Of a stretch of DNA of 64,000 bases, positions 10,092-21,996 are shown piece after piece. The translations under genes and the position numbers were made by a program. Below the pieces are notes generated by a model. It was not told where the DNA came from. It ran no database searches and was given only the letters and a program-made list of their open reading frames with translations. Every line of letters starts with the position of its first letter. The first letter of the stretch is position 1. This stretch comes from Blastocladiella emersonii ATCC 22665 (Eukaryota > Blastocladiomycota > Blastocladiomycetes > Blastocladiales > Blastocladiaceae): contig JANHCV010000014.1 of NCBI GenBank assembly GCA_025594325.1, forward strand, positions 1,116,001 to 1,180,000, in the 5' to 3' direction.

Positions 10092-13000
10092 ATGACCTCG
10101 CAAGCGGTCGAAGGACCCGCTTCCAGCGACGCCCCCGGGCGGATCTGGAAGAAGCTGACCAAGCCCTTCAAGTCCGCCAAACAGCGCATCAAGCACAATC
10201 TTCTTGCCGCCGCCGCTCGCCAGTCGGCGGGCCCTACGCTTGCCCTTCCGCCCGCGCCTTCGCCTCCTGCCCTTCCGCCCAAGACTTTGCCTCGTTCTGC
10301 CCTTCCGCCCGCTGCCGGACCTTCGGCTGCCCTTCCGCCCGCTGCTGGACCTTCGGCTGCTCTTCAGCCCGCTGCTGCACCTTCGGCTGCCCTTCAGCCC
10401 GCTGCTGCACCTGTGCAGGAGGACTCGATTGCCCAGGCGCAGGAGCCAGCCACCCCGACGGAGACCTCGAACAAGCTCGTCGACGACGATGTGGGCCCCA
10501 TTCCTGATCGCGACGACTCTGGAAAGACTGCTCCCAACGCTATCGACCGTGCCTCTAACTTTTTGGATGGTGCTCAAGCTGCGACCAAGTTTTTGGCCAT
10601 GGTTGGCAAGGACATCCCCGTCGCTGGCGCGCTTCTCGCCTGTGTTGATGTGCGTCGACTCGTTCCAATATGCTATTGCTGCTTGACCACTAACCGAACG
10701 TAAAAAATCCACCAGGCAATGGTTGAAGTCGAATGCAAAGCCGGGGATAATGCAGCCGCCATCGAGCAGCTTCGGGACAACGCCATCTTCGCGTTTGACT
10801 TAGCGAAACAGTCCAACGTCACTGACATGTGGTCGGGCGAGAAAATTCTCGCCGAGATGGTCCTGACGCCGCTCTTCTCCGTCATCAAGTCCTGCTTCAC
10901 GCTCATTTCCCATCAGCGCTCAATGACCTGGATCCAACGCCGTGCCCAGGCCTTTGACAATTGCAAGAAAATCAATGAACTGGACAAATCGCTTCAGGAC
11001 TTGCTCGAACGACTTTCGACCTTCATTTCCATCACTCCGCCTGTTCGCAAGCCCATTGACGCCAAGCCGACTCCGGAGGCGAAAAAGTTTTACAAAGAGC
11101 TTTGCGACCACGGTGGCGTCAAGGGCCTAGTCAATGAAAACCCCGAGGCGTTGGAGTGTGTGCAGCGCCTGGCCGGCGATGAGGGGATTGACTTCAACAA
11201 GCAAATGATTGACGACCTCCGCACCGACTTCAACACCGCTTTCGACCGACTTGAGCGCGGCTTCGACATCGTCCTCTCCAAGATCACCGAGCAGGGCAAG
11301 TCCATTGACGAGGCCAAGGCAATGCTGGTTTCTCTTGCCGAGCGTGGTTCCATGTTTACTTCAATCAAGTGCAACGCCATCCGGAAACTCTGGGCTCGAG
11401 CTGGGTGGGGCGCGCGTGCCAAGGTTCGGGACTTTGCTGACGTCCTTGTCGACCACCTACGCGACGAGCTTGACGCGATGCTGCCCGATCCCGACCCAGT
11501 TTTGAAGGCCGATCTCAACCGCCGCATCGCCCATTTTTCTACGTTCCTTTACGGCCTTGACGAGGATCAGGTACGGCGCTGGACGCGGATAGCCTTGCGC
11601 GCCCCATGTTCTAACATTCGACTGCGATAGACCAACACCATCTCGCCAAAGGAAGTCAACTCGTTGTTTGTGGTCGAAGACTGGCCGGTTCTTGACTACT
11701 TCCGCCTCGTCTCGTTTTTCGCTCCGTACACTGAGCACGCCTTGTACGCGCCCGCATGATCTTTCAGAATCCGACCCACCGGCACTAACACATATCCCTC
11801 GCTAGGCTTCACTCGGTCTCGAACTGTATGGGAAATATCCTCAAATCCAGGGTCTTGATCAAACCGACGGGTGAGCTTCGTGTGCTTTTCGTTCAGCTCA
11901 AACAAATTCTTTTCCTCTTGAACCGCGTCGCAAAGCAACAGGCCTGCACACACTCAAACAGCTACGTCGGTTCTGCAGTCGCAGAGGACGCGGATCCTGC
12001 TGTGGGTTCCAAGGCGTTCGAGTGCTCCCCGACTATTCCGCACCGTTTATTCGAGCTGAACATGTTTTCGGACAAGGTTAGCCGCGAACTCAAGTCGTGG
12101 CACTGGAAGGACACCATTCGGTACTTGCAGCCGCGGTTTCGCTCCTTGCACCAGGTCCTTAGTGCGGCTAAGGAGCTTCTCGACACCATTGAACTTTCGC
12201 GTTGTGGCTGGTCGGTGCTTGGCAAAACGCTGCATGAGTTTTATCGCTTTGTTCACGAATGGACTCCAGAGCACTCGTTGGCCCTCCGCGATCTTGTTGA
12301 TGCAGCTTCCGTTTGGTACGGGGATGGAAAGCTCCTTGACGATTCAGACGCGAACGTCTACACCTCCACCCGTGTACGACCTTTTCCGAACACGGCGTGG
12401 CAGCCGCACATTGGCGCAAAGATTCCAGCCCGCGCCGTGGTCGCTGGAATTGTTGGCGATCAACTCTACTACTTTGCTCGGACTGGTGACGGGGCTCCAG
12501 CGATTGTTGCTGCATCAACTGGCCCTCTGAAGCCGTTTCCTTTGCGCGACGGTTCCAAGTGCGATGAGCTCTCATTTGAGTGGCTCGTTTATGTACGTTT
12601 GCTTTTAATTGTTGGCGCTTGACCATTTCGTTCGGGTTCGTTGACCCTGCAGTTGTAGGCCGACCTTCCAAAACCTACCAGATCCGCCGAGTCTCCCGCC
12701 AACCCGACCGCCGACCTTTCTTCCCCCCTAGACCACCCAGGACCCCACATTATCTGGTGGAGTTCGTGGAAACTCGACGTTCCGCCGCCGCCTTCCGCGG
12801 CTCAGGTACGGGGCGCCCTGTGGCATACGATGAACAAATCATTCACTGACATACCTGGCTTCGAAACTTGCACAGATTGGCAGTTTGACGGCGCGTAGCG
12901 GTGGTACTTTCTTTGCTCGGTACCGCCGGGGCATCAACGCATTTCCTGGCGTAGCTTACGTTCGGAACGGCACGGTTCACTTCACATCGCGCAGCTTTGA

Positions 13001-14796
13001 CTCAACGGTGGTGCTCAGCACTGACGTGTCGACAAACCCAAAGGAGCTTCTGCGACCTGACATTACCATTGATTACCTCGTTCCCGTGCACTTTGCAACG
13101 GGTTTTAGTCGAGTGCTTGAATGGAAGACGAAGGAAGCCGCTCGAGCCAAGCCTGAATCCATCAAGAAAAACATGCCTCCTGCTCTGCTTTTTGGGTCGC
13201 CCAACCGCCACGGACATCTTGCCTGGTGCCTTGGAGGCAGCGCGGACGGTGGTAGTGCTGGGGACGACGGACTGCATCTCGGAACTGTTTTTGCTTCTCT
13301 TACCAACGTTGTTGAGTCGGACGCGTACTACGTGGATCCTGCAACTTCGGAACTTGTGACAACGTCGCGTTTTTTGGTGCTTTGCCCGCGCAAGGTGTCC
13401 GATCCGCTTGTGTGGATTCCAGCCGCGACATTTGCTGCCGACCGGTCCCAGCACCACAACGTTGCGCGGCAACTTGTCCAATTTCCAACGGCCCATGGCG
13501 GCTGCACCGTCGTGGCTCGCCAGTACCTCGATGCCAAGTTCAATTCGCCCCTGGGTACGTCAACAGCTGCAGAATTCTGCAGTTATACACCGTGAGCTAA
13601 TTTTCGATTCGTGCCTTCATGCAGGTTCATCTCCGCACACCATGTGTGTCGCGCTCCAACCAGCTTCGCTTTCCGACCCCTCCAACCTTCCCCCAGTCGC
13701 CATTCCAGCGAGCTGTGACGACGGACTTGAGCTTTTGTACCTCATCACGGACCGCAACGGCTTTGTCAAAGCTCTCAACGTCATGGACACGGCCAGTGCT
13801 CAGGGTCATCTTGGAGTCCTCGAATGGCTTCGTGCCAGCAAACTCGAGGCCGATCATTCGAATGCAACCATGGATAAAGCATCCGCAAACAATCGCAGGG
13901 ACGTCCTTGATTGGTGGTTCACGCACAAATCCAAGCTGAAACTCAAGTACTCGAACGAGGCCATGGACGATGCCAGCGGCAACGGTCACACCGAGGTGCT
14001 TGATTGGTGGCTCATGCAACGCGGTGAGCTTGAGCTCAAGCACGGCGGACTCAAGTACTCTGAAATCGCTCTCGAACTTGCTAGCAGGAACGGCAAAATC
14101 GAATCCCTCAAGTGGTGGCTTCGCAATAAGTCAGATCTTGCTTTCCGCTACAACAATCGCGCCATGGACGCGGCAAGTGCAGCGGGCCAAACCGAAGTTC
14201 TTGATTGGTGGTGCGCCCACAGGAGCCAGCTTGATCATGGTCTCAAATTCACCGACTACGCCATCAATGAGGCCAGTGCCCGCAACCACGACCAAGTCCT
14301 TGACTGGTGGTTTGCGCGTTTGAGCGACCCGGACTTGGGTTTCAAGTATTCTGATCGCGCCATTGACGAGGCGAGCAAGCGCGGCCGCATCGAAGCTCTC
14401 AAGTGGTGGTTCGACCACCGCGACAAGCTCAAGCTGCTTTACACTGACAAGGCCATGGACAGTGCCAGCGGATACGGCCATCTTGAGATCCTGGACTTGT
14501 GGCTCGGCTCCAATCTCCCGCTTCGCTACACGGAGTCGGCCATGCACTCTGCTGCCAAGTATGGGCGCATTTCCGTCCTCAATTGGTGGCGGCAGTCGGG
14601 GCTCAAGCTCAAGTTCGCAGCGACCGAGCTTCAAAACTCGTCGTCCATGTCCGTCCGCAGATGGTACGCCAAGCACCTTGCGGAGCAACCTCAGCCAGAG
14701 GACCCTGCCGTCGACTACTTTACGTCCCGCGGCCGCAAGTGGCTGGCCAGTCGCAGCAACTCGAGTTACAGCGGGCCCAGTCGCTGGCGGACCTAG
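10092..14796 (+). CDS. Large protein with HeLo/MLKL-like N-terminal helical region and DWW ankyrin-like repeats
   Basis: Seven exons fit perfectly (10092-10649, 10716-11570, 11631-11743, 11806-12592, 12659-12805, 12876-13554, 13625-14796; 4311 nt, 1436 residues), with 60-70-nt introns. Order: a basic N-terminus; Pro/Ala tandem repeats (LPPAAGPSAA, residues ~50-110); then a helical region whose start (FLAMVGKDIPVAGALLACVD plus AMVEVECKAGDNAAAIEQLR) resembles MLKL-NTD/HeLo-type four-helix bundles of fungal NLR-like proteins. A long mostly uncharacterised middle follows, then about nine repeats of 30-34 residues (13760-14640) with consensus AMDxASxxGHxEVLDWW, an ankyrin-like type I associate with Blastocladiomycota. 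No kinase or NTPase motif was seen. A sensor/effector role is a hypothesis only; similarity was judged by eye. Confidence 0.8.
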
Positions 14797-15292
14797 TTGC
14801 AGCGTATCGACGCCTTACGAATCGGACCGCGATTGATCGAGTCGCGGCAGGGCACGCTGGCAGGCAGGCTTGAGTGTCGATGTGGATGAATTTCGTGTTG
14901 TGTGTGATTGTTTTCGTTTTCATTTTTTGTTCAAATACTTTTCTTCGTCACATTTTCAAATTGGTTCCCTTGCGTCGTGTTCCGAGCCATTGCCGCTGAG
15001 ATCCGCGACAACGGGCTCCTTCTCCTGTATCTTCATATCACGGAACGAAAGGCAACGCTTACCTTTCGGCACAAGCTTGGTACAAATCCGAATGTTTCTC
15101 ACTGAGGGGAGGTGATTGAGGACTTGACTCAGGTCGGGGCGGGTCAGCGACGCGATGGTCACGCGCACGTGATGCCGTTCGCCGCCGCAGCTGGCCGCGT
15201 GGGCCGCCACCTGTGGCGCAGAGATCGCCGCAACACGAAGCTTCTTGCTCGTCTGCGATCCTCGCTCTCCCACAATAACGAATGATAAACAA
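14797..15292. other. Intergenic region
   Basis: About 0.5 kb between two plus-strand genes. A T-rich patch at 14905-14960 probably belongs to the 3' UTR/terminator of the DWW-repeat gene. No gene is visible. Confidence 0.4.
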
Positions 15293-16740
15293 ATGCTACG
15301 CGTACTTTTGCACTTGACATTTTTGTTTCTAGGCCTCGCCAAGGTCGCGATCGGCGGCGGCGGGCCTTCATCAAGCGACTTGGACCTGCCCGCGAGACTG
15401 GGCAACGTGACTGCGCTGCTCGTACCCAAGGGCGCCCTCAACCTCGGCACTTCCGGCGAGGCCGTGATCCTCGTACAGGGAAACGAGTCGGCCGTGCTTG
15501 ACTTTGGCGTCCCGTGGACCCTCAACTCGGCCGCGGCCGCTCTTCCGCTCTCATCTCGGATCAAGGCCAACTCGACCGCTGCTCCTGCCGCCCTTCGCAC
15601 GCTCAACTGGACGCTCTTCGGCACGGACGCTCGCCTCCTGCCGCACGCCTTCCCTGTCGCTGGCTCAGCTGCGGCCGATCGCATCCGCTTGTTCAGCACT
15701 ATCCCCGCCACGACCAGCAACAGCAGCGCCGGTGCTGTGCTTGACGGTCTTGACTACACCGCGGGATCGGCCAAGGTTACTTACGCTGCGACCGGTGGTG
15801 GCGGCGCAGCTCAGCCCGCATTCGACTGGGCGACCGTCAGCGCAACCAAGTCGGCGCGCTGGTCGTCGGCCGCTGCAGACAACACGGCTTACATTCTTGA
15901 CAAGAGAGGCGAGCTGTACTCGATCGATGCGGTGCGTCACTCAAACCAGTGCTGTAATCAGTCCTTGCTGACGGAATCATGCTCTAGGATGGCCGGATCA
16001 AACTCGTCCCCCTCAGCGACCCCAAGGCCGCACGTCCATCGCCTCGCAGAAACGGCTCTCTAACCCGTGTCGGCGCTTCAACTCTACTTCTTACAGGCGG
16101 CCACGACGGGCTCAAAACCCTTGGCGACATTTGGACCTTTGACCTGTCGCGCAACGAATGGTCGCTTTCGCGCTCGGTGATGTTCAAGGCGCGCGCCTTC
16201 CACCAGTCGGTCACGCACGATCCGTCCGGCGACGGCTCCAACATCTTTGCGATCTCGGTCGGCGGCGTCGATGGGTTTGGCGACACGGCTCCCCTGCCTG
16301 CCGAATGGTGCCTGCTCGGCAGCGATCGCGGCTCGTTCCTTGACATGAGTGGGTCGGCAAAGGCTGGACCTGGCACGACTGCCGTCGTCACTACACCGGC
16401 CAGCAAGGACGACGCGCGGGCGTACATGCTGCTCGCGGAGCGTGAACAGGTCAAGCTCGTTGCTCTCTACCCAAACCAGCAACGGAAACGCCTTGCCTTC
16501 GATTTGGCGGCGGGTAACAGCTTCAGTCGCCCAGTCAGCTATGCGGACGACCTTGAGCGCGAGCAACGGGAACGCGAGTCCAGCCAGTCCAACTTCCAGG
16601 GACTTCAAGAAGTCGTGTATGTGTTTTGTGGTGTCACGATGGTCGTGCCCTCCCTGCTCGCAACGTACACTTGCTGGAAGTGCGGCTGCTTGCGGCGCGA
16701 TAAGCTGCCAGGCAAACCCGGTGCGTCCGTCGCGGTCTGA
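15293..16740 (+). CDS. Secreted-side kelch/galactose-oxidase-like membrane protein, paralog 1
   Basis: Two exons, 15293-15931 and 15988-16740 (56-nt intron, phase 0), encode 463 residues. The order is signal peptide (LLHLTFLFLGLAKVAIG), a conserved block ALLVPKGALNLGT...ILVQGNESAVLDFG, kelch-like motifs (LLTGGHDG...DIWTFDLSRNEW), the charged juxtamembrane segment SYADDLEREQRERE, one TM helix, and a cytosolic TCWKCGC motif. This is a type I membrane protein with a predicted beta-propeller-like ectodomain. The cysteines after the TM could be palmitoylated (inference). Paralogs are a full gene at 48974-50455 (minus) and an internally deleted copy at 21997-22622. The molecular role is unknown. 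Confidence 0.85.
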
Positions 16741-16819
16741 TGGCATGTATGATCGGCGGGCGAGATAGAATAGACCCCCTTTGTGAACCAAAACCTGCTG
16801 TACATTCACCCACCCACAC

Positions 16820-18448
16820 TCAAAACACGCTCCCGAGCATCTCGAACCACGAGATAAGCGTCGCATCGCTCGCGACGTACGCGCGGAACTCGGGCTCCTC
16901 AATGTACCCCTTCTCGTCGCTGCCGTCGATCCCGTGGAACACGCGGTCGACGAGCTCGAGGATCGCCGCCTGCGAAATTTGCTCCATGATCGGCTGCACG
17001 CGGTAGCTCGCGGCCGCCGCCGCGTTCTCGCCGCTGAGGTCCATGGACATGAGCCGCGACGCGAGCGGGCGCGGGCCAACGGCGGCGGCGGAGTTGCGTG
17101 TGGGCGAGGTCGGGCGGCTACTCCATGGCCGGGAGCGCTGGGGCAGCGGACGCGACTGCTGCTGCCGCGGGGTGCGGACCCCGTCCTCGTCGTTATCGCT
17201 CGCAGACTCGGGATCCGCGACGTGCGGCGCGTCCGAGAACAGCGGGTGCGCGGGCGGTTCCTCGGAGATGGGGCTCGGAAGCGCGGACGAGAGGGCCGAG
17301 TGGAACCCGGTATCGATGCGGCCCGCCAACTGCTGCGGGCTGACATGGTGGTGGTGGTCGATGCGGCCCGTCATGGTGCGGAAGGGGACCCCGCGACCCG
17401 CCGGCGCGGGCCCGGATGCGCCGGGGTCGTCGCGCAGCTCGGCCTCCTCGTCCTCCTCGTCCTCCATGGCCTGAACCACGTCGCGGACGAGCTCCATGGA
17501 CAGGTGGAAGTAGGCCTTGAACATGGCGTGCAGCTCGGCGCGGGTGATGCGGCCGTCGCCGTCGAGGTCGTAGCCCTTAAAGGCGAAGGTAATCTTCTCC
17601 TCGGGAGCGCCCTTGGCGAGGACCGACATGCCCGCGGCAAACTCGGGAAAGGTAATGAACCCGTCGTTGTCGCGGTCAAAGAAGGTGAAGATGCGCTCGG
17701 TGATGAGGTTGCGCTCGAGGCCGAGCGGGCCGAGCGACTGGTCGTAGACGGTGCGCGAGATGCCGCGGGCGTCGGTGGCGAGCGACTTGAACTGGTCGAA
17801 GAGCGCGTCGAGCTCGGCGAGCGAGAAGTGCGTGATGAACTGCAGCTTGGCGGCGTCGGCCGACGCCAGGGAGTCGCCGGCGGGGCGGTTGCCCGGGTAC
17901 AGCGGGGCGGCGAGCTGGCACCCGGGCCGCTGGTACGGCGGCAGCGGGATGCGCAGCTTGAGGAAGACGTGGGTCGCGTCGTGCACGCCCTGCGACTCGC
18001 AGTCGGCGCACAGGTCGTAGTCGGCGCACTTGGTGCACTTGAACCGCACGCCGTGGATCTCCCTGGTTTTGTTTTCGCGGGTTAGTCCCTGCTCCCACAG
18101 CTACGGTCCATAGAGACGCAAACCGTACTTTCCGCAATGGTCACACCGGATCCCGGTATGTGCGACGGCGTCGGCGCGCGCCTCGTCCTCGGCGACGGCG
18201 TACAGCACGTCGAGCAGCGTGCGGCACTCGCACCCCTCGGCGGCGGCGTCGCACTCCTCGCCGTCGGCGTGGTCGGGGTGTTTGGTGCGTGCCCAGCGCG
18301 CGTACACCTTCTCAGGGGCTGGGTCCATGCCGTTGACCTCGCGCGGAGGGGTGGTGTGGTAGACGAGGCCGGCGGCGGCCAGCGCGGCGCCGGCGAGCGC
18401 CGAGGCGGCGACGTGGAAGGCGAGCATGGCGGGGCTGGTTGGTGACAT
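16820..18448 (-). CDS. Membrane-anchored ZZ zinc-finger / EF-hand protein
   Basis: Two exons, 18129-18448 and 16820-18062 (66-nt intron), encode 520 residues. The N-terminus has one hydrophobic segment (residues ~8-30), a likely membrane anchor. The ZZ-type zinc finger is split by the intron: CDHCGK before it and RFKCTKCADYDLCADCESQG, then H...H, after it. Two canonical EF-hand loops follow, DRDNDGFITFPEF and DLDGDGRITRAEL. A disordered Ser/Pro/acidic region with a short His run comes next. A C-terminal segment (YIEEPEFRAY) may be a degenerate further EF-hand. The combination suggests a Ca2+-responsive adaptor at a membrane; the target is unknown. The alternative start MLAFHV lies 18 nt downstream. 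Confidence 0.82.
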
Positions 18449-18634
18449 GGTTTCGCTTAGTGATGCATGGAGTGGTTCATGGAGGGGAGGAGGGTTGATG
18501 AGGTCGCTGAGAGGAGAGCGCGGGCCGAACGCGGCGACGCGACCCTGGACTATGCTCGCCTCACTCCACCGTCGCCGAGTCGAGTCAGTTGCATGCGGAA
18601 TCGTAGTGTATTGGAGGCAAAACTGAGGGCGGCA

Positions 18635-20105
18635 TCAGAGACACTTTGTTTCCACGATTCGAGCGCCGTGCTCCTCGTAGTCCTTCTTAGAGACCCACAG
18701 CTGGTGGAAGGTGCCGAGCGAGGCGAGGATCGACCCGCCGAGCCACGCGCCAAATTTCTTCTCGGGGAGCCCCGCGCCGGAGATGAGCTTGACCTTGGCC
18801 TAGTGACGGTAGCGAGAGTAAGCACGCATCCGCAAAGCAGCGACGGGATCAGACGACGTACCCCGGGCTGGATGGCCGACAGCTCGTTGGCGATGCGCTC
18901 GGTGAACCCGGGCAGCTGGGCGGTGCCGCCGGTGCACACGAGGTTGGCGAGGAGGCCGGGCCGCAGGTCGGCGTCGGTGGCCTCGAGCGCGGACCGCAGC
19001 ATGGTCGGGATCGACGCGACGTTGGCGGCGGAGACGCCGGGCGACGGGATTATGTACTTTGCGGGCTGGAACAGGGCCTCGGGGACGCGGAACCGCTCGG
19101 CGACGAAGATGTTGTTGTAGCCGTCGGGGAACTCGTAGCCGCGGCCGGGCCCGAGCGAGGCCATGGCGTCGGGCGTGGGCTCGACAAAGGGCCGCTCCGA
19201 GGTGGCGCACACGGACGCCTTGAAGTCGTGGAAGGTGCGCATCAGCTGGTGGTGGTGGTAGGTCGGGTGGGTGTTGGGCCGGTCGCGGCGCACCACGGCG
19301 GCGGCCAGGCTGGTCGGCACCTGCTTCTTGCCCGCGATGAGGTACTGCGGGCAGATGTCGATCTTGTTGTACCCGAAGGTGAGGGCAGCCTGGTGCGAGA
19401 GGAACTCGCCGGCGTACGGCTGCTTGGCCACGGCCTTTTTCAGCGCGTACCCCTCGTGCACGGGGACCACGCTGGTGACGCCGCCGCCGCACTCGACGAC
19501 GAGCCCGGACCCCTTGCCCGCGGCAAACGTGGCGAGGACGGCCGACTTGGCGAGGTAGAAGGCGGGGAAGTCCATGGTCTCGAAGGCGAGCTCGGCGAGC
19601 TTCTCGCGCGCGTCGCGCGGGTTCCACGACGGCTCGACCATGAGCAGCGGGTGGTCCTGCGGGTCGACGCGCAGCGCGCGGCGGAACGTGTAGTTGAGCA
19701 GGTGCTCGAAGGCGTCCCAGTCGGTCACGACGCCCTCGGTCAGCGGGCTGCGCACCTCCATGTGCGGCCGCCAGTAGTTGCTCTCGTCCTCGCCCACGTA
19801 CCACTTGGCGGCGCCGCCCGAGCGCAGGCTGCCCGAGCTACCGGCAGCCTCGGCCTCGTCCATGGCCACGTCGCCGTTTGCGTCGGGCCCCGCACTGCTG
19901 CCGGGCGTGTAGCCGACGGTGGAGGGGAAGTAGGCGTCGGGCGTGTCCTCGCCGGCGTACCCGGCCTTGGTCCACGTCGACCCGACGTCGAGGACGAGCG
20001 CACCAACCTCGTCTACGCGGTTGCGGGATTGGGGTTGAGGTCAGGGCCGGCGTTCCATTGCTCCATGGCGGGTCGATGCATACCACCGCCGTAAGTGGCT
20101 GCCAT
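18635..20105 (-). CDS. ARP4: Actin-related protein 4 (chromatin remodelling/NuA4 subunit)
   Basis: Three exons, 20087-20105, 18862-20012 and 18635-18799 (introns 74 and 62 nt), give exactly 444 residues. The tiny first exon (MAATYG plus one base) splices to [22 protein letters not shown], the ARP4/BAF53 N-terminus. The actin fold continues with FEHLLNY, the divergent [20 protein letters not shown] phosphate loop, [13 protein letters not shown] and [24 protein letters not shown]4 is a nuclear actin relative shared by INO80, SWR1 and NuA4 complexes. An acidic/Ser/Gly insertion (about residues 30-60) is typical for ARP4. It shares a 213-bp divergent promoter with ORC4. Confidence 0.9.
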
Positions 20106-20318
20106 GGTTTCGTGTGGTACAGGGTGGTCGTTTGCACCGAGTTGCTGCTCAGGCGCGAGGGCGGGGAGTCGTCGTCGATGGGCGGCAGGGGGGCGCGGCC
20201 GGCCGAGCGACCGGCGGCCGCGGCAGAGCGCGTGCGCCCGCCGGCGTGACCGCGCGAGTCGCTTCTCCTCGCCTCTCGTCCGCTCTCCCCTCGCTCTCTC
20301 GAGCCGCATGCTAAACAG
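20106..20318. promoter_or_regulatory. Divergent ARP4/ORC4 promoter region
   Basis: Only 213 bp separates the two start codons, so ARP4 and ORC4 probably share promoter elements. The segment holds CpG-rich sequence and a pyrimidine-rich patch (20266-20302) near the ORC4 ATG. No specific factor site was identified. Confidence 0.5.
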
Positions 20319-21766
20319 ATGGAACCACCAAATGAATCAGACGTCGTGCGGCACCAGCGCGCCATCCTGAACAACATCCGCGGCGGACCGGGCATCCCGC
20401 TCGCGGGCCTGGACGAGCAGCGCGGGTACGGCCCTGTCGCCGTCGTCCCCCGACCCTGCCCGATCCCTGACGCCGCACCGAGTCCGTAGGGAGCTCATGC
20501 GCGTCCTCGAGCGCACCGTGGTCCACGGCGAGAGCAACTCGCTGCTCCTGCTCGGCCCGCACGGCGCGGGCAAGTCGGCCGTCCGTTTTCCTGCGATCTC
20601 CGCTCCCTCGCAGCTGCTGACGGCCACCACGAGTAGCTCCTGACGTCGGTCCTGCGCGACATCGACGCGTTCCCCGCGAAACCGGCCTACCGCGTGCTCA
20701 AGCTGCACGGGCTCGTCCACGCGGATGAGAAGGCGGCCTTCCGCGACCTCGCCGCCCAGCTGTCGCTCGCCGACGCCTACGAGGCCCAGTCCTTTGTACG
20801 ATTGCTCTCCGTACTACGCGAACCCGATTCTGACCCGCACGGTGTAGTCGTCCAACGCCGACGCGCTCGCGTACCTCCTACGCACCCTGCGGTCCGGGTC
20901 CGACGAGTCGACGCCGCTGGTAGTGGTACTCGACGCCTTTGACGAGTTCACCCTGCACCCGCGCCAGACGCTGCTCTACACGCTGCTCGACGCCGTCCAG
21001 GGCCAGCAGAACGCCATGGCCGTCATCGGCATGTCGACGCGACTGGTGCGCACTTTTAGTTACCTCGATCGGGCCACACTAACACCTCGGAGTGTAGGAC
21101 GTGGTCAGCAACCTCGAGAAACGTGTACGCTCGCGCTTCTCGCACCGCGTGCAGGTCGTGTCACCGATCGCCACCCGTGACGCATACCTCGCCGCCGCGG
21201 CCGCGCTGCTCGACCACGACGCCGTGACCGAGGACCCAGCCTTCACTGAGATTGCCGAGACCGTGTTCACGCTGACCGCGAGCCTGCACGATCTCGCCGC
21301 GATCGCGACGCCCGCGACCTTCCACCTCTCACCCACCTCGCCGTCGCTCTCGCTCACGCACCTGACCGCAGCCTTCAACGAGTGGCTACGGCTCAACGCG
21401 CCATCGACGCACTGGCTGACGTACCTGCACCTCGCCCTCCTCGCCGCCTCGCGCGTCCTCGCGTCCCGCGGCCGCCCCGCCGCCACCTTCGAGATGCTGT
21501 ACGACGCTTACGCCGACTTCAGCCGCCGCCAGGCCGTCGGCGCCGCGCCGCTCGCGGTCCGCCGGCCCGTCGCGTTCCACGCCTTCGGGGAGCTCGTTGT
21601 CCACGGGTTCCTCGCCGTCACGTCGGGAGGCAGTGGTGGTGGGGCGGCGGGGACCGGGTTCTTGCGCGAGTTCACGGTCGTCACGCTCGCGGTCCCGCCG
21701 CGCGTCGTAGCCGCTGTCGTCGAAGAGCACGCGTGTACGACGCCGGCGCTGGCAAAGTGGATGTAG
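20319..21766 (+). CDS. ORC4: Origin recognition complex subunit 4
   Basis: Five exons (20319-20425, 20490-20580, 20637-20795, 20848-21045, 21098-21766) with 52-64-nt introns total 1224 nt, or 407 residues. ORC4 is an AAA+ subunit of the replication origin-binding complex. The Walker A motif is GPHGAGKS (residues ~55-62), split right afterwards by intron 2. Walker B appears as VVVLDAFDEF. The ORC4 hallmark NLEKRVRSRFSHR follows at the start of exon 5. The C-terminal winged-helix region ends in HACTTPALAKWM. Pseudogene fragments of this gene occur at 22685-23037, 48500-48805 and 54572-54877. Confidence 0.93.
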
Positions 21767-21996
21767 TATACACGCGTTGAAATGATCTGCCAAACGACGC
21801 TGATGCGTGCCGTGATGATCAGTGCTTCCCAAGGCGGGCAACTATTTCTCGCATCGCGCCCACGTTGGCCTCGAACGCCGGACGTTTTTTTGCGCGACGC
21901 CACAGCGATCGGCCGCTCAGCGGCAGCACGCACTGGGCGGCGCCTTGGAACTCGCCGAGACCCTTCCTCCCTTCTCCCTCGGTTCTGCGGTCAAAG

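Noticed and set aside
16934-18085. 383-residue plus-strand frame over the ZZ/EF-hand gene
   Set aside because: Antisense shadow; the minus strand shows canonical EF-hand and zinc motifs.
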